Source: Geosiphon pyriformis | Taxonomy: Eukaryota > Glomeromycota > Glomeromycetes > Archaeosporales > Geosiphonaceae | Direction: 5' to 3' | Assembly: GCA_016748015.1 (NCBI GenBank) | Contig: JAAOMT010000503.1 | Location: forward strand, 427,258-491,257 | Length of the DNA stretch: 64,000 nucleotides | Part shown: positions 19,861 to 32,100 of the stretch, one piece after another | Numbering within the stretch: the stretch's first letter is position 1 | Layout: each line of letters begins with the position of its first letter | Position numbers and translations under genes: made by a program | Notes under the pieces: model-generated | The model's input: only the letters and a program-made list of their open reading frames with translations | Database searches by the model: none | What the model was told of the DNA's origin: nothing

Positions 19861-20734
19861 TGTTATGGGATGGTCTTCTTGTTATATTTAATTGCCAATA
19901 TCTCATTTTAATTGCAATCAGTCTTTCGTGAGTTTCTTAATTCTATTTGTGTGATAATGTCACTGTTATACTGAAGACTTTCTTTTTAATGTTGCAATGT
20001 AAGTTATTCCTCAATTCCTGATTGTTGTGTGTGTTTATGTACTCCTTTTCAGAGGTTGAACTAAAATCTACCCACTGTTTGGGGTCTTCTCTGAGGCTAT
20101 CCTTGCAATTGCCTGATGTGTTTCTCTAATCTAAAAACACAGAATGTTAATGGTCTTTAGCACTTTTCCTAATTCTTACAATAAAGCTTTTATCAATTAG
20201 TAACAATGTGAATAATTTTGATCAAGAATTATTCTTCCAAGAGATTCAGCTGATGAATAATAGTTTTATTCAATAAATAATACAAGTAAGTTTCTTAATA
20301 TTTTGGGTTGTAATAATTCAGTTTTAAATATTCTTTTTCATTTCTTTTTGATTTAAAAATTTCTTGGGATATTTAATTTGAAAGTATAATTTAAAGTGGA
20401 GTTTGTTGGATAAAATTGGATCTATTGCTTGATAAGTTATGATTTTTATTACTTGATTGTCTTTTTCCAATATTAAAGTTACTGTATATATACATGTTTG
20501 TAGTTCTATGAAAAAACACATTGTAATATTTTCTTTTTGATATTTCAATCTGGTGTTTGCTGCTATCACCAGTTGGTGTTGGCTGCTATTGTGAACTGGT
20601 GCTTGCCACTATCACAAGATGGTGTTTGCTACTATGTTAATCATTATCTTTTTAAGATTATTACTGCACTATATTATGATTGAATAGTTTGTATTATTTT
20701 TATGATTCTTTTGCTAAATTCTTAAACCATAACA
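19861..20734 (-). repeat. Family B 5' LTR
   Basis: 874 bp, same length as 1046-1919, differing mainly by transitions. It contains the 4 x 23-bp array (20551-20642). The ACGC duplication follows at 20735-20738. Confidence 0.93.
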
Positions 20735-20738
20735 ACGC

Positions 20739-21889
20739 GATGTTGAATCACTATGTGGTTGAAGTTAGTGAACACTTTGACACTGACCACAAGGCTGTTT
20801 CTGTAAACATAGGCCTGGGTGGTTTGTTGGATGTGAGGCTCTCATCACTGCACAGGTAGACAAACAAAGATCATTGGAAGTTTAATGTCAACAATATTAG
20901 TAAGACCAAATGAAATGAGTTTAAGGGTGCCTCAGTTGCCAATGCTGCTATGTTTTTGGAAGCATTTGTTGTGGCTAATAGGCTCTCAGATTTGGATGCT
21001 ATGTGGGATGTTATTTGCAAGGTTGTGATTTTCTCGGCCAATAAAGTGCTCAAGAAGAGGTGGTTCAGAGGGTTTGATAACATTTTCACTAAAGAGTTTT
21101 CTAGGTTTCATAAACTTGAATTGTTAGTGTCTAAGTTGGTGAAAGCTTCCCATTTGGTTTTTAGTAACATCTTCGCTTTGCTCTTGGATACTTGGGTCGG
21201 ACTTGATCCTAAAGATGCTTCTATGACAAGTTCTCTCTTTCTGTTTGGTTCTGATTTTGATTTTATTCATATAGTGCTGGCTAAAGCAAAAAAATCTTAT
21301 TGTTCTGCAAAATTGTTGGAATCCAAGTATGCTGAAGAGTCTCAAATCAAGCAAGCTATTGAGAGGAAAATAGAGAGTTTTGAATTTGACAAAGGCCATA
21401 CTATCAAAAGTGTTTTGGAATAGCCCTTTCATAGAGTAATATTGGATTATTTGGTTACAAGCAATGATTTGGTCCTGGAGCCTGATTTGGTTAAATCTAA
21501 GGTGGATGATATTATGGAGGGTTGGACTTGAAAGCATGTGGTGGTGTTTGATATCTCTGATAATTAGGTGCACCAGTTTCAGTCTTTAGACTATGTTTTT
21601 GATGGTGTCTTTTCTAGTGTGATGTGTTTAATTGGCTTTGCTGAGATGTTTGGTGTTATTTCAGATTTGCCCAATGGAAAGGCAGCTGGTCTTTCTGGTA
21701 TCAGTAATGAGTTGTGGAAGCATTATGACAAATCAGTTTTAGATATGCTTGTGGTGCTCTTGAATTCATGCTTGGATTGTAAATTAGTACCTGGGCCTTA
21801 GAGGGAGGCTTGGGTTTCGATGATTCCTAAACCATATGAATGGGAGGGTGTTTTCACAAATACATGTCCTATTGCTTTGATCAAAATGG
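20739..21889 (+). pseudogene. LINE L1 ORF2, endonuclease end to start of RT
   Basis: Continues the frame cut at 1045. It begins with the endonuclease end FDTDHKAVSVNIGLGGLLDV (the Asp-His pair is catalytic in this family), then a 250-residue linker. The RT N-terminal block LPNGKAAGLSGISNELWKH near 21667-21720 matches L2 at 30669. In-frame stops occur near 20858, 20908, 21421, 21530, 21565 and 21800, mostly TAG or TGA. It is broken at 21889 by a solo LTR. Confidence 0.87.
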
Positions 21890-22867
21890 TGTTACCAAAT
21901 GAAATTAGGGATATTATTTAACATAAAATTATCTTATAATTTCTATCATTAATTAGCATATATTATCGTTTCAAATTATTACTTATTACATTAGCAAAAA
22001 TGTCTGAAATTATTATTTAATTAATAACCCAAATTGTACACAACATAAATGTAACCTAATTGCAATGATTAATCATGCAATACCCTGAACTATGTAATAT
22101 TCAAAAGTTTGCTGAAATTTGTAGAAATTTGCTGAAATAATTGATAGTTCACCGAAATATCTAATAGTTCGCGGAAATAACTTGTAGTTCACCAAAATGT
22201 ATCTTTAGTTTAGCAAAATTGTAGAAAATAGCAAAGTTCAAGTTCATAGAATAGTGTTACGACAAGTTGTATAAAAGAAGAGCTTCTCTTTTCGAGAAAA
22301 TGTATCTTGCTTTAGATTTATCACTTAGAACCACTCCTACACATACAAAAAAAAATAAATATAAAATAATTCGAAAAACCAAAAACTTTTTAATTATTGC
22401 ATTTGAAAAATTCTCAAAACTCAACTAACATTTTGAAATTGATTAGCTACCAATTTCAATAAACTGTTAATAACTCCAGGCCTGGATTGAAAATGTTTTC
22501 CTTAACAGAATTCTATTTCTTTTACATTTTTTTATTTTCTTTTTTTCTTACTATAATCATTAGGGTAGTCTACAGATGAGATTCCTGTAGAAGAGTTGAC
22601 TTTCACAGCAAAGTAACTACACATTTTTTTGTAAGCTTCCAGACAAGCATTTCCTGGGAAAGAGTTGACGTTTACTACAATGTAACTACATAAAGCAACT
22701 GGCACGGAATTGGCCATTCTACTTATAAGCCCAGCAGTTCAAATTATAGGAGATAATTTGAAGATAAATTCAGTTACTGGAGGTTCAACCATATCCAGAA
22801 AATGTAAATTTACAGCAAACAAACATCGACAACATTTAAAAAAAGAGACCAAAAACCTCTGATAACA
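21890..22867 (+). repeat. Solo LTR, family A type
   Basis: 978 bp, TGTTACC...GATAACA, alignable along its length with the A1 LTRs, including the TTC-N3-GAA array (about 22098-22225) and TATAAAAG near 22270. No internal element remains, so it is a recombination product. Flanks are ATGG (left) and ACAG (right). Comparison with L2 suggests ACAG was the target and the left copy mutated. Confidence 0.88.
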
Positions 22868-25776
22868 ACAGTCCACAAGATTCTTTCAGACAGAATCTCT
22901 TCAGCATACAGTGCATTTGATGTTTTACATGAGAACAATTTTTCTGTTTTGAAGGGTACAACTATGTAGTCACTTATTTTTGCCATTGGTTCTGTTGTTG
23001 AAGATGCATTAAAAAAGAACCGAAAACTATGGCTGGTTTTGCAAGATATGCATAAGGTGTATGATTCTGTTGGTTGGAAACATCTCGAAAGGAGCCTAAT
23101 TAGAATCAAGATATGTGATAAGTTCATAAGATTTTTTGGTAGCATTCACAATGGTTGCTATAACAGGGTTATGATGGATTTTGGCTTGTCTGATGGTTAT
23201 TGTGTTCATGATAGTTTGGATTAAGGAGAGGTTTTTTCACCACTTTTTTGGCACATATTTTATGATCCACTATTATGTGAGATCAAAAAGCAGGAAAGTG
23301 TGTGTGGCTACAGATTGAATTCTTATTTTATTTCCAAAACTGGCTGGGCTGAATCTTAGGCTGGGCTGACTTCATTTTTAGCTGTCAGTGCTTTTGTCAA
23401 TGATACAATTTGGGTTGGTAGCAGCCAGGCTGCTATGCAATACATTCTCAATGTTGCTAGTGATTTTTTTAGGTTCAATAACATTTCAATTAATAATAAC
23501 AAGACTGTAGCCATTCTTATCAACTGTTGAGTAGCAAGTCCCTATCTGACTATTAGTGGGTTACCTATTTCCATTGCCAAAAAAGAGGAGTCTCATTGTT
23601 ATCTGGATATATTTCTATCTTCTGAGAGTCTTTCGAAGTTCAGTCTGGTGAAGACTCATTCAGACATTTGTTTTTTTGTCAATTTTGTTCTTAAGAAGAC
23701 TGTGTTAGATAAACAATTCATGTATTTGGTGTCTGTAATTCTTTTTCCTATCATCAATTATAGGACTCAATTCAGTTTTGTTTCTGTTAGTGTGTGTTAT
23801 AAATGAGATGCTATAATTTGCAAGGGTTTAAAATCTAAGGCTGGTCTGCCAATTGATTTTTTCAATAATGCGCTCCATCATCCCTCTTTATATGGTTTGA
23901 AAACTTTTGAGCAGATTCAGGCTGAAAGCAAATCAGCATCTGTTATTGCTTTTGCAAATTTGGTTGGTGTTTTGGGTTGTTTGTTCTTTCACAGATCTTT
24001 TGATCTCCAGGCCTTCAGTTGACATCCTCATTACCCTTTGGTGTTTCTGGCTTGTATTGGTGTTAACCTTTTGAATAACTTTCTGGCAGGTGTGGTTCAT
24101 GTTTTTTCTGGTTGTGATTTGTCCTTAGATGGCTCTCTGGCCTGTGTTTTTTGCCTTTGGAGTGGCACTCCTATGTCTCTTGTTCTTGGTAAGCCTAATT
24201 TTGTTAAGTGTGTTTCTTCATTCCAGCACTATAGAATCGTTTTTGTAGACCAACTCTGTGATAAAAGTGGTATTCTTTTCAGTTGGCAGACTTTCAAGCA
24301 TTGGAAGAAATTGGACCTCCATGGCCCGGTTCTTTTCTGGTTTGATCTCTCTGTTCATTTTCTCAATGATACTGCTCTTTCTTCTGTTTGTTCCTTGCCT
24401 GTGAATGGTTATATCTCTTCTAATATTTGTCAATCTCATGATTTTGGTGTTGTTTGTGGCAATCTTTTAAACACTGATATGGCTTGCCTCTCTGCATATA
24501 TGGATGAGTCTCTGATTAGTTTGGGAACTGTTAATATGAAAGCTGGTGTGGCTGTTTTTTTTGAGGACATTGGTTCAGATTTGGGTGTAGAGGTGTCTGG
24601 TCTGGTTTTTTCTATTCTGACAGAGCTGTAAGCTATTGCACTGGCTCTTGAGTGTGTTCTCTTTTCCCATTTGGTCAACTTGTTTTCAAACAGCCAGACA
24701 GCTTTAGATGCATGCAAATCTGAGTCTTTGTTGGTTTGTCCGGATTTCAGAAATCAGTGCTGGATTGAATGGCACCACATTGCTAATGTTATTTGTTGAA
24801 AAAATTTAGATGTGAACTGAATCAAAGTGAGAGGTCATTCGGGTGTTTTGGGCAATAAGCATGCTGATGCACTTGCTAAGGATGCCGCTTTCTTGCCTTG
24901 GCGGCTGTCCTATTTGATTAGTGAATGTTTTCTGAGAGCTGGTAGTGTTGTGGTTTCTGGTAATTCTAGGCATTTTGTTCATGATGTTTTCCAGTCTATT
25001 AATTGTGCACATTGGAAGGTTGGTTCTGGCTCAAAAGTTGTGGCAGATAATTTGTATGGCAATATTGATTGGTCCAGGTCCTCTTTGGTGTGGCACCCAG
25101 ATTTCCACATGGCAACTGGTTTTACTAGTATTCAGATGGCTGGCTTTCGTACATATTTTATGAAGGCTCTTCATCATCGCCTTCCTGTTGCTGTGCAAAA
25201 GCGTCTGTATAATAGAGGTTATTCCAGTGTAGTTTGTTTGTTCTGTGATGAGATTGAAGTCTCAGACCATGTTTTTTCTTGCTCTTCTGATGCTGATAGT
25301 TGCACCAGTTTGTTGGACACTTATGCAGCTGCCTGGGAGGTGCATTCTGGTCTGTCTCATTCTTCTTCGTGCATATTACAGTTGTTGTCAACTTGCATTT
25401 CATATGTAACTGTCAGTACGGTCCTGTGTAAGAGCTTTGTTTTCAGCGATTGGTATCACAAGTCTGTTTCTGTTTACAAGGATCCTAAGATGGCAGTGGT
25501 TAATGTTGTGAATTTTGTATGTGAATTTTGTCTTGCATTTTGTGATAATATCTGGCTGGTCCATGTGAAACACCAGGCCATTATGGAGAAAAATAAGCTA
25601 ATTCCACATGATAGTTCTATTCCTGTCGCTGTTTCTGGCTTTTCTATGTGGCTTTCGGCTGGGGTGATTAGGTTGTTGGATGTTGCTGATGCACTTGGCA
25701 TCAGTTTTGGGTATCATAAGCTTTGTTTGTTTTATGCGGATGTTGGTGATATGGCTTCTGTTCATATAAGTGCATA
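22868..25776 (+). pseudogene. LINE L1 ORF2, RT to RNase H and C-terminal zinc motif
   Basis: Resumes the ORF2 frame after the solo LTR. RT blocks: LVLQDMHKVYDSVGW (first catalytic Asp intact), HDSLD-GEVFSPLFWHIFYDP, and AFVNDTIWVG where the usual FxDD has Asn first. The RNase H part (24530-24900) has MKAGVAVFF, a Glu in LTEL, and VRGHSGVLGNKHADALAKDA. The C-terminus has CLFCDEIEVSDHVFSC, a CCHC-type finger usual after RNase H in such LINEs. About ten in-frame stops but no frame change over 2.9 kb. Confidence 0.9.
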
Positions 25777-25919
25777 GTGTTGTTCTGACTAATCTGAGTG
25801 TCTGGTCATGTGTAGCAAAGGCATGATTTGTGCCTAGTTTAGATCATTTGTATAATGTATAGCACTAGGTGGCATTTGGACTTTACTTGTTAAACTTTTA
25901 ATAATAATAATAAAAAAAA
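25777..25919 (+). other. LINE L1 3' UTR and tail
   Basis: About 140 bp ending GGACTTTACTTGTTAAAC followed by a (TAA)n/A-rich tail. The tail motif matches L2 (33910-33935), L3 and the remnant near 50610. Confidence 0.8.
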
Positions 25920-26873
25920 ATTTTAGTCATAAATTAGCATAAAATTACCCTTATAATTTCTATTATTAATTAATATATATTAATATCATTTTAATTATTA
26001 CTTATTACTTAATCAAATTATCAAATATTATTATTTAATTAATAATTTAATTTATACAATAAAAATTAGAATATCAAAATTACATAATATTTTGAACTAT
26101 ATAACATTTAAGAATTTGTCAAAATTTGTAAAAATTCATCAAAATAATAAATAGTTTACCAAAATAATTAATAGTTCGATAAAATAACTTGTAATTTGTT
26201 AAAATATATCTTTAGTTTATTAAAATCATAACAAAAAAAAAGTTCAAGTTTATAAATTAGTACTACAACAAATTGTATAAAAGAAAAGCTTTTTTTTTTA
26301 AGAAAATATATTTTATCTTATTATAGATATTTTATTTTCTTTAAAATTATCTTACAGTACAAATTCAAAATAAAAATATATTTTAAAAACCAATTTTAAA
26401 ATAATTACACTTGAAATTTCCCAAAATCCAACTAATATTTTGAAATTAATTAGTTACTAATTTTAATAAACTATTAGTAATTTCAGATCTGAACCAAAAA
26501 ACAATTTCTTTAATAAAATTTTATTTTTTTTATATTTTTTATATTTTTTATATTGTTTTTATTATAATTATTAGAGTAGTTTACAGACAAAATTCTTGTA
26601 GAAGAGTTAACTTTTACAGCAAAGTAACTATATATTTTAGTAAGCTTTTAGACAAGCAATTCTTGGAAAAAAGTTGATGTTTATTATAATATAACTATAT
26701 AAAGTAACTGGTATAAAATTGTCTATTCTATTTATAAGTTCAGTAGTTTAAATTATAAAATAATTTGAAAATAAATTCAGTTATTAAAGGTTTAATTATT
26801 TACAAAAAACGTGAATTTACACCAAATAAGCATTAATAACATCAAAAAAAGAGACCAAAAACTTCTAGTAACA
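25920..26873 (+). repeat. Decayed solo LTR, family A type
   Basis: Aligns with the A LTR from its 20th base to GTAACA at 26868-26873. The first bases are lost in the LINE L1 tail. It is heavily shifted to A+T. The array (about 26110-26225) and TATA region remain recognisable. Confidence 0.8.
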
Positions 26874-27241
26874 ACATATATTAAGCCAGTTATTATTATT
26901 ATAAACCAAAAATATGTATTAATACATGTATTTTTTTATATTTTTTATATTTACATATTTATTTTGTATTTAATATATTCAAAAAAATATATTTATTAAT
27001 TGTAAAAAATATTAACAAATAGAGATAATTAAAACAAATTTTATTTAAAATAAACTAATATTATTTAATCTGTATTACTAAAAGTATATAATATCAAATA
27101 AAACCACCAAAAAATAAAAAACTTCTTTCTCTCTTACCTCCACAAATCTCCAAAAAGTGCATTTTCTGAAAAAGAAGTTTTTTGTTTTTTTTAGTCTGTA
27201 TTAATATTTCTTTACCTAATAGTAACTCATTTTTCGTGGAT
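26874..27241 (+). other. AT-rich spacer and LINE L2 5' UTR
   Basis: 26874-27100 holds no gene that I can see. From about 27118 (ACTTCTTTCTCTCTT) the sequence is shared with the remnant at 53446, so that is the likely 5' end of this LINE family. ORF1 starts at 27242. Confidence 0.6.
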
Positions 27242-29122
27242 ATGGAGGCTACTGCTAATAGCACTGCACTTAAGAAGAAAGCTCCTAAGGGTGCTTTTCA
27301 AGATTCTGCTGGTGGCTTCTTTTCTCAAAAGAAAAAGGTTGTTCTTGGTAATATGAAACATTCTGGTGATGAAAAGGATATATCCTTGAGCAAAACTAGA
27401 TCTAGTGGCAATGTGTATTCTGATGTAGAGAGTCTTTCTGGTGAGGATGGAGATGTTAGCATGTCTGGGATGAATGGTGGATTTTTTTTGGACTCAGCGG
27501 CTACTACACCCAAGGCAAAGTGAATCAATACTGGTGCTGGTTTTGGTTCTCCACTTGGCTCTCCTAATTTTCATATGGATAATAATGAGATTGTGCTCTC
27601 TCCTCACTTGCCTATCTCTTTAGAGAAGAAATAGATCGACCCTAAAATTATCAAGACTCCTGTAAAAGTGTCAATTAAGAAGTTATTTGCTTTGAATATT
27701 AATCTTTCAACTGTGGAGGGTAAATTGGCAACAGCTAAGACTCAATTAATTAAGAAAATTTTCTCAAGAGTCAATAGTTTTGGGGAGACCACTACCCCCT
27801 CAAAATTTGAAGGGATCATCAGATCTATCTTTACCTCAGAGATCAGCATGAAAAAGGCCACATCATTGGCCAGGAAAAATAAGATTGTCATAAATACCAA
27901 TCTCAAAAAACAAGGAGTGCATTCAGATCGGACTGTGGTGATCAAAGAAATTCTCATGGACACACCAAAGGATATGATCATCGCCACAGTATCTGAATTT
28001 GGAGAAATTAAATCAATCAAGATTCAGTTGATTGGAATGTGGCAAAAAGCTGTGATGAAATTTGCTGAATCTAGTCAGGCTGATATGTTGGCTTCAAAAT
28101 GGTCATTCCTAATCGGGAAAGATTCTGTGTGTGTGGCAAAAGCCATAGGAGATTGTAATATCTGGGCCTTTAGGGATTGTTTTAAGGCATTTTTGTTTAT
28201 TTTGCCAATAGGAACAACTGCGCATGATCTTAGTAATCTTTTGAATAATACTTGTAGCAAAACTTGCATTATTAATCGTTTGTTGGACACTGGCAATAGA
28301 GTTTGTTGTGTTGTGGTTGGCTTTGAATCTGAAAATAATCTCAATTCTGCTTTTCTTACTGAGTCTGTTTTTGGTGGTGTTTGTTTCTTATGGGCTAAGT
28401 TGGATTTGGTTTGGTGTAGAAAATGTGAGCGTCTTGGTCATTTGGCTCTAGAGTGTGATGCATCAGATATGTCATCTTCTGATCTCTTGAGTTCATTTAA
28501 TAAAAAACGTGCTCTTGGTATGGATCATCTTCAGTTGGCCAAATTATATGCAAAGAAAAATGTTCTTATCTCTCACTCTGCTGCCTTTGGTGGCAAATCA
28601 TGGGCTCAGGTAGTTTCTTTTGCTTCCTCTTCTGGTGGCTCTCCTTCTGGTTCTGGTCTTGGTGTTGGCTTCTTTCTTTCTGTGACTTTGGGTTTAGGTA
28701 GTGGTTTTCCCTCTTTTACAATTAATGATTCTTTTTTAAATGCTTGTTTGGCGTCTTTGAAACACTCTCTCGAGCTGTTGGCTGACCAGGTTTCTGGTAT
28801 TTTGAAGAAATTGAGTTTTGTTGAATTGGTGCCTGTGGTTCCATCTGCTGGTGCTCTTCTTTTGGTTGGCTCTGTGTCTTTGGTCCCTGTTTTGGATTCT
28901 GATATGGCTCTAGATAGTGAGTTGGTGTCGTCCACTCCCTATCCTTCGAGTGCTGATTTGGATGCTGGCTTCAGTTCAAGTAGTTCAAAGGTTCTAACTA
29001 CCAAGATGGGTGGTTTGAAGTCTAAAATGTTGGCTTTGGAGACTTTTGTTGATTCTGTTTTGGCTAGGTTAGATCTTTTATGTTCTGGTTCAGGTTTTCT
29101 CTTATCTCTTTCTTTTCAATGA
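27242..29122 (+). pseudogene. LINE L2 ORF1 (RNA-binding, Gag-like)
   Basis: Starts ATG at 27242 (MEATANSTALKKKAPKG). About 626 codons with TGA at 27521-27523 and TAG near 27631 in frame. After a Ser/Gly-rich N-terminus, an RRM-like unit is visible near 27940-28140 (VVIKEILMDTP, then IKSIKIQLIGMWQKAVMKF and LIGKDSVCV). A second diverged one may lie at 28190-28390. A CCHC knuckle CRKCERLGHLALEC follows (28418-28459), then a Ser/Val/Pro-rich tail with amphipathic helices. Such proteins coat the LINE RNA. The stop TGA overlaps the ORF2 ATG. Confidence 0.85.
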
Positions 29123-32100
29123 GTGCTTTGATATGGAAATTTGCAATGTATAATGTCCAAGGTATCAATGTTCCTACAAAGTAGGTAAATGTTCTCCATT
29201 GGCACGTGAATTCTGGTTTGATGGTGTCTTTTGTTAGTGAGATGAAATTAAGATCTTCTATTGGTCCTTGGATCAAGGATAAATTTAATGGTGTTCAAAT
29301 TTTTACTTCTGGTTTGGACATTGGTTTTCTTGGTGCTGGTGTTACTATTATCATGAACAATTTTTTGGCTCGTCATGTTTCTAAGGTTAAGGAGGTTCCT
29401 GGCCAGGTTATTGCTGTGCAGCTTTTGTTCAGGAATAAACTTTTGGTTTCTGTTATTGGTTTGTATACTGGTGCCTCTTCTGGTGTTTGTTTTGGTCAGG
29501 CTTCTAAGATGAATTCTCTTATTGCTAAGGTTATTAACTCCAGTACCTTTGTTGTTTTGTGTAGTGACTTTAACAAAAATAGATCAGGAAAGAGTGCAAG
29601 TTTCAAATTCTGCTTGGGTTTGAATTTGGTCAATTCATTGGTTGGCCAACCTTTGGTTGGGGCTTCTACATGAAGTAATTCTAGGGAGGTTAAGAAGACC
29701 ATTAATTTCATCTTTGTTAGTGAGAATTTGGTTTCTGCTGTTGCTGACCATAGGGTTGGCTCTGTTTCGGACTTTTTTGACACTAATCACAATGCTGTTA
29801 TGGTTTCTATTGGTTTGGGTGGACTCTTAGATGTCTGGTTAAATAACTTGCACAAGCAGGCTAACAAGGATCATTGGAAGTTTAATATTAAGAATGCTGA
29901 TAATGCTGGATGGTTTTGTTTTAGGAACTGCTCCTTTGCCATGATTTTGGGTGTGATAGATAAATTTTATGTTACTACTGCGGAACTAGATTTGGATATT
30001 ATGTGATTGTTGCTGAAGAAGATGTTGGTGGATTCTGCAGATAAGATGTTTTCTTGGTGTTGGTTTAATGAGTTTCAGTGTTCAAGAAACAAACATTTAT
30101 CTAAGTTTTTGGGCTTGGAGTTGTTAATTGTCAAAATTGTCAAAAAGTTTGGCTTGGCTAATACCTCTGATTTTGATCGCCTTGTGTAGAAATGGTCTAT
30201 GTTAGATGCTAATAGAGCTCTTGTGTTGATGGATATGGTTCAGTCTGATCAGAAAGGGGTTGACATTCTCAAGTTTTTATCAATTGTCAAGAGAGGGTAC
30301 AGGAAATCCAAAATGTATGAATCAAAATTGTTACAGAAGGCCTCTATCAGGGATGCTATTGAGAAGCGCATAGAAAAATTTTGTTCTGACAAAAGTAGCA
30401 TGATTAAGAGTGTTTTAGATTGGCCTTTTCAGAAGGTTGTTCTGGATCATCTGGTTGTTGATGATAAGCTTGTTTTGGAGCCAGAAGAAGTAAAATTGAA
30501 GGTTGATAAAATTATGGAGGGTTGGATGAGGAGGTGAGTGGTGCTTTCAGTACTGCCAGACTTTTGGGCCCATCAGTATGCTTCCTTGGCCTATGTTAAG
30601 GATGATACTTTTTCTGGTGTTATGAGTGCAGTTAGTTTGAATGAGTTGCTTTTGGTCATTGGTGGTTTGCCCAATGGTAAAGCTGCTGGCTTATCTGGCA
30701 TCCCTAATGAACTTTGGAAACATAGTGGTGAAAGGGTGATGGAGTGTCTCTTGGTGTTGTTGAATGCGTGTCTATCTGTTAGTTCTGTGCCTGCTTTGTG
30801 GAAAAAAGCCTGGGTCTCAATGATTCCAAAACTTTATGATTGGAATAGGGTTTTAACAAATACTCACCCTATTGCTCTGATTGAAACAGCCAGGAAAATT
30901 CTTTCCAAAATTCTCTTAGACAGAATCTTTTTCATATGTGGCAAGTTTGACATTTTCTATGGTGACAATTTTTCGGTGCTGAAGGGTACTTCTACTTAAT
31001 TTCTTGTGTTTGCCATTGGATCAGTGGTCAAAGATGCTTTTGAGAAGAATAGGGAACTTTGGTTGATTTTGCAGAATATGCGCAAGACATATAATTCTGT
31101 TGATTGGCATTACTTGAGAGCTAGCCTGCATCATATCAAAATGTGTGAAAGGTTTATTGGCTTGTTTGGTGGTATCCATACAGATAGAGTTAATAGAGTG
31201 ATGACTGATTTTGGTTTTTCAGGTGGTTATAGAGTACATGATAGCCTTAATCAGGGTGAAGTCTTTTCGTCTCTTCTTTGGAGGATTTTTTATGATCCAC
31301 TTTTGTGTGAAATTAAAAGGCATGAGCATTTGTGTGGATATTGCATTGATACTAAGTTCATGGCAAAAACTGGCAGGATTGAGAATAGTGGTGAGATGAC
31401 TTTCTTTTTTACAGCTGGCACTTTTGTAAATGATACAATTTGGATTGGAGATTGCCAGACTTCTATGCAGTATGCTTTGAACATTGTTAGTGAGTTTTTT
31501 TTTATCAATGATATTTCTATAAACAATGAGAAGATGGTGGCCATACCAATTAATCAGGGTGTCAAGATTGCTTCTTTAAATATAAGTGGTCAGCTGATTT
31601 CTATTGTGAAAAAGGGTGAGGCTTACAGATATTTGAGAATTTTTTTGTCAACTAAGGGGTTATCCAAACCCAGTCTGGCCAAGGCTCACTCAGATGTTTG
31701 GTTTTTCATCAATGTGGTGCTCAGAAAAGTGATCATAGATAAGCAGTTTTCCTATTTGGTCTCAGCTGTCTTACAGTCCATTGTTAGTTATCAGATGCAG
31801 TTTAGTTTTGTTTTGTCTGGTGTGTGCTACAAGTGGGACATTTTGGTCAAAAAGGGCCTCAAATCCAAAGCGCATCTGCCTTGTGATTTTTTTGATTCTG
31901 CTCTGTATCATCTTTCACTGTATGATCTGAAGTTTTTTAAGCAGGTGCAGTCTGAAGAGAAGGTGGCTTCTTTGATCTCTTTTGCTAATGTCTCTGACAT
32001 TCTTGGCCACTTGTTTGAGCATAGATTTCTGGACTTGCAGATTCTGGGTTGGGCTCTTTTAGATCTTTTTCAATTTCCTGTCAAGTTGCATGTTAGTCTG

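Larger units (their letters stand above)
1046..20734 (-). mobile_element. Ty3/gypsy LTR retrotransposon, family B (split by A1)
   Basis: Both LTRs are 874 bp with TG/CA ends, and a perfect 4-bp duplication ACGC flanks the element (1042-1045 and 20735-20738). Reading the minus strand, the order is 5' LTR, primer site, Gag, CCHC knuckle, protease, Cys-rich domain, dUTPase-like domain, RT, RNase H, integrase, ORF3, polypurine tract, 3' LTR. Without the nested A1 element (2532-12500 plus one TCGG) B is about 9.7 kb. It is decayed: many stops, at least two frame changes, RT box YLDN instead of YLDD. It lies inside the endonuclease of LINE L1. Confidence 0.93.

Noticed and set aside
27325-27528. 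Minus-strand ORFs opposite LINE ORF1 and ORF2 (for example 27742-28020, 28606-28935)
   Set aside because: They follow the codon structure of the plus-strand LINE and resemble no protein.
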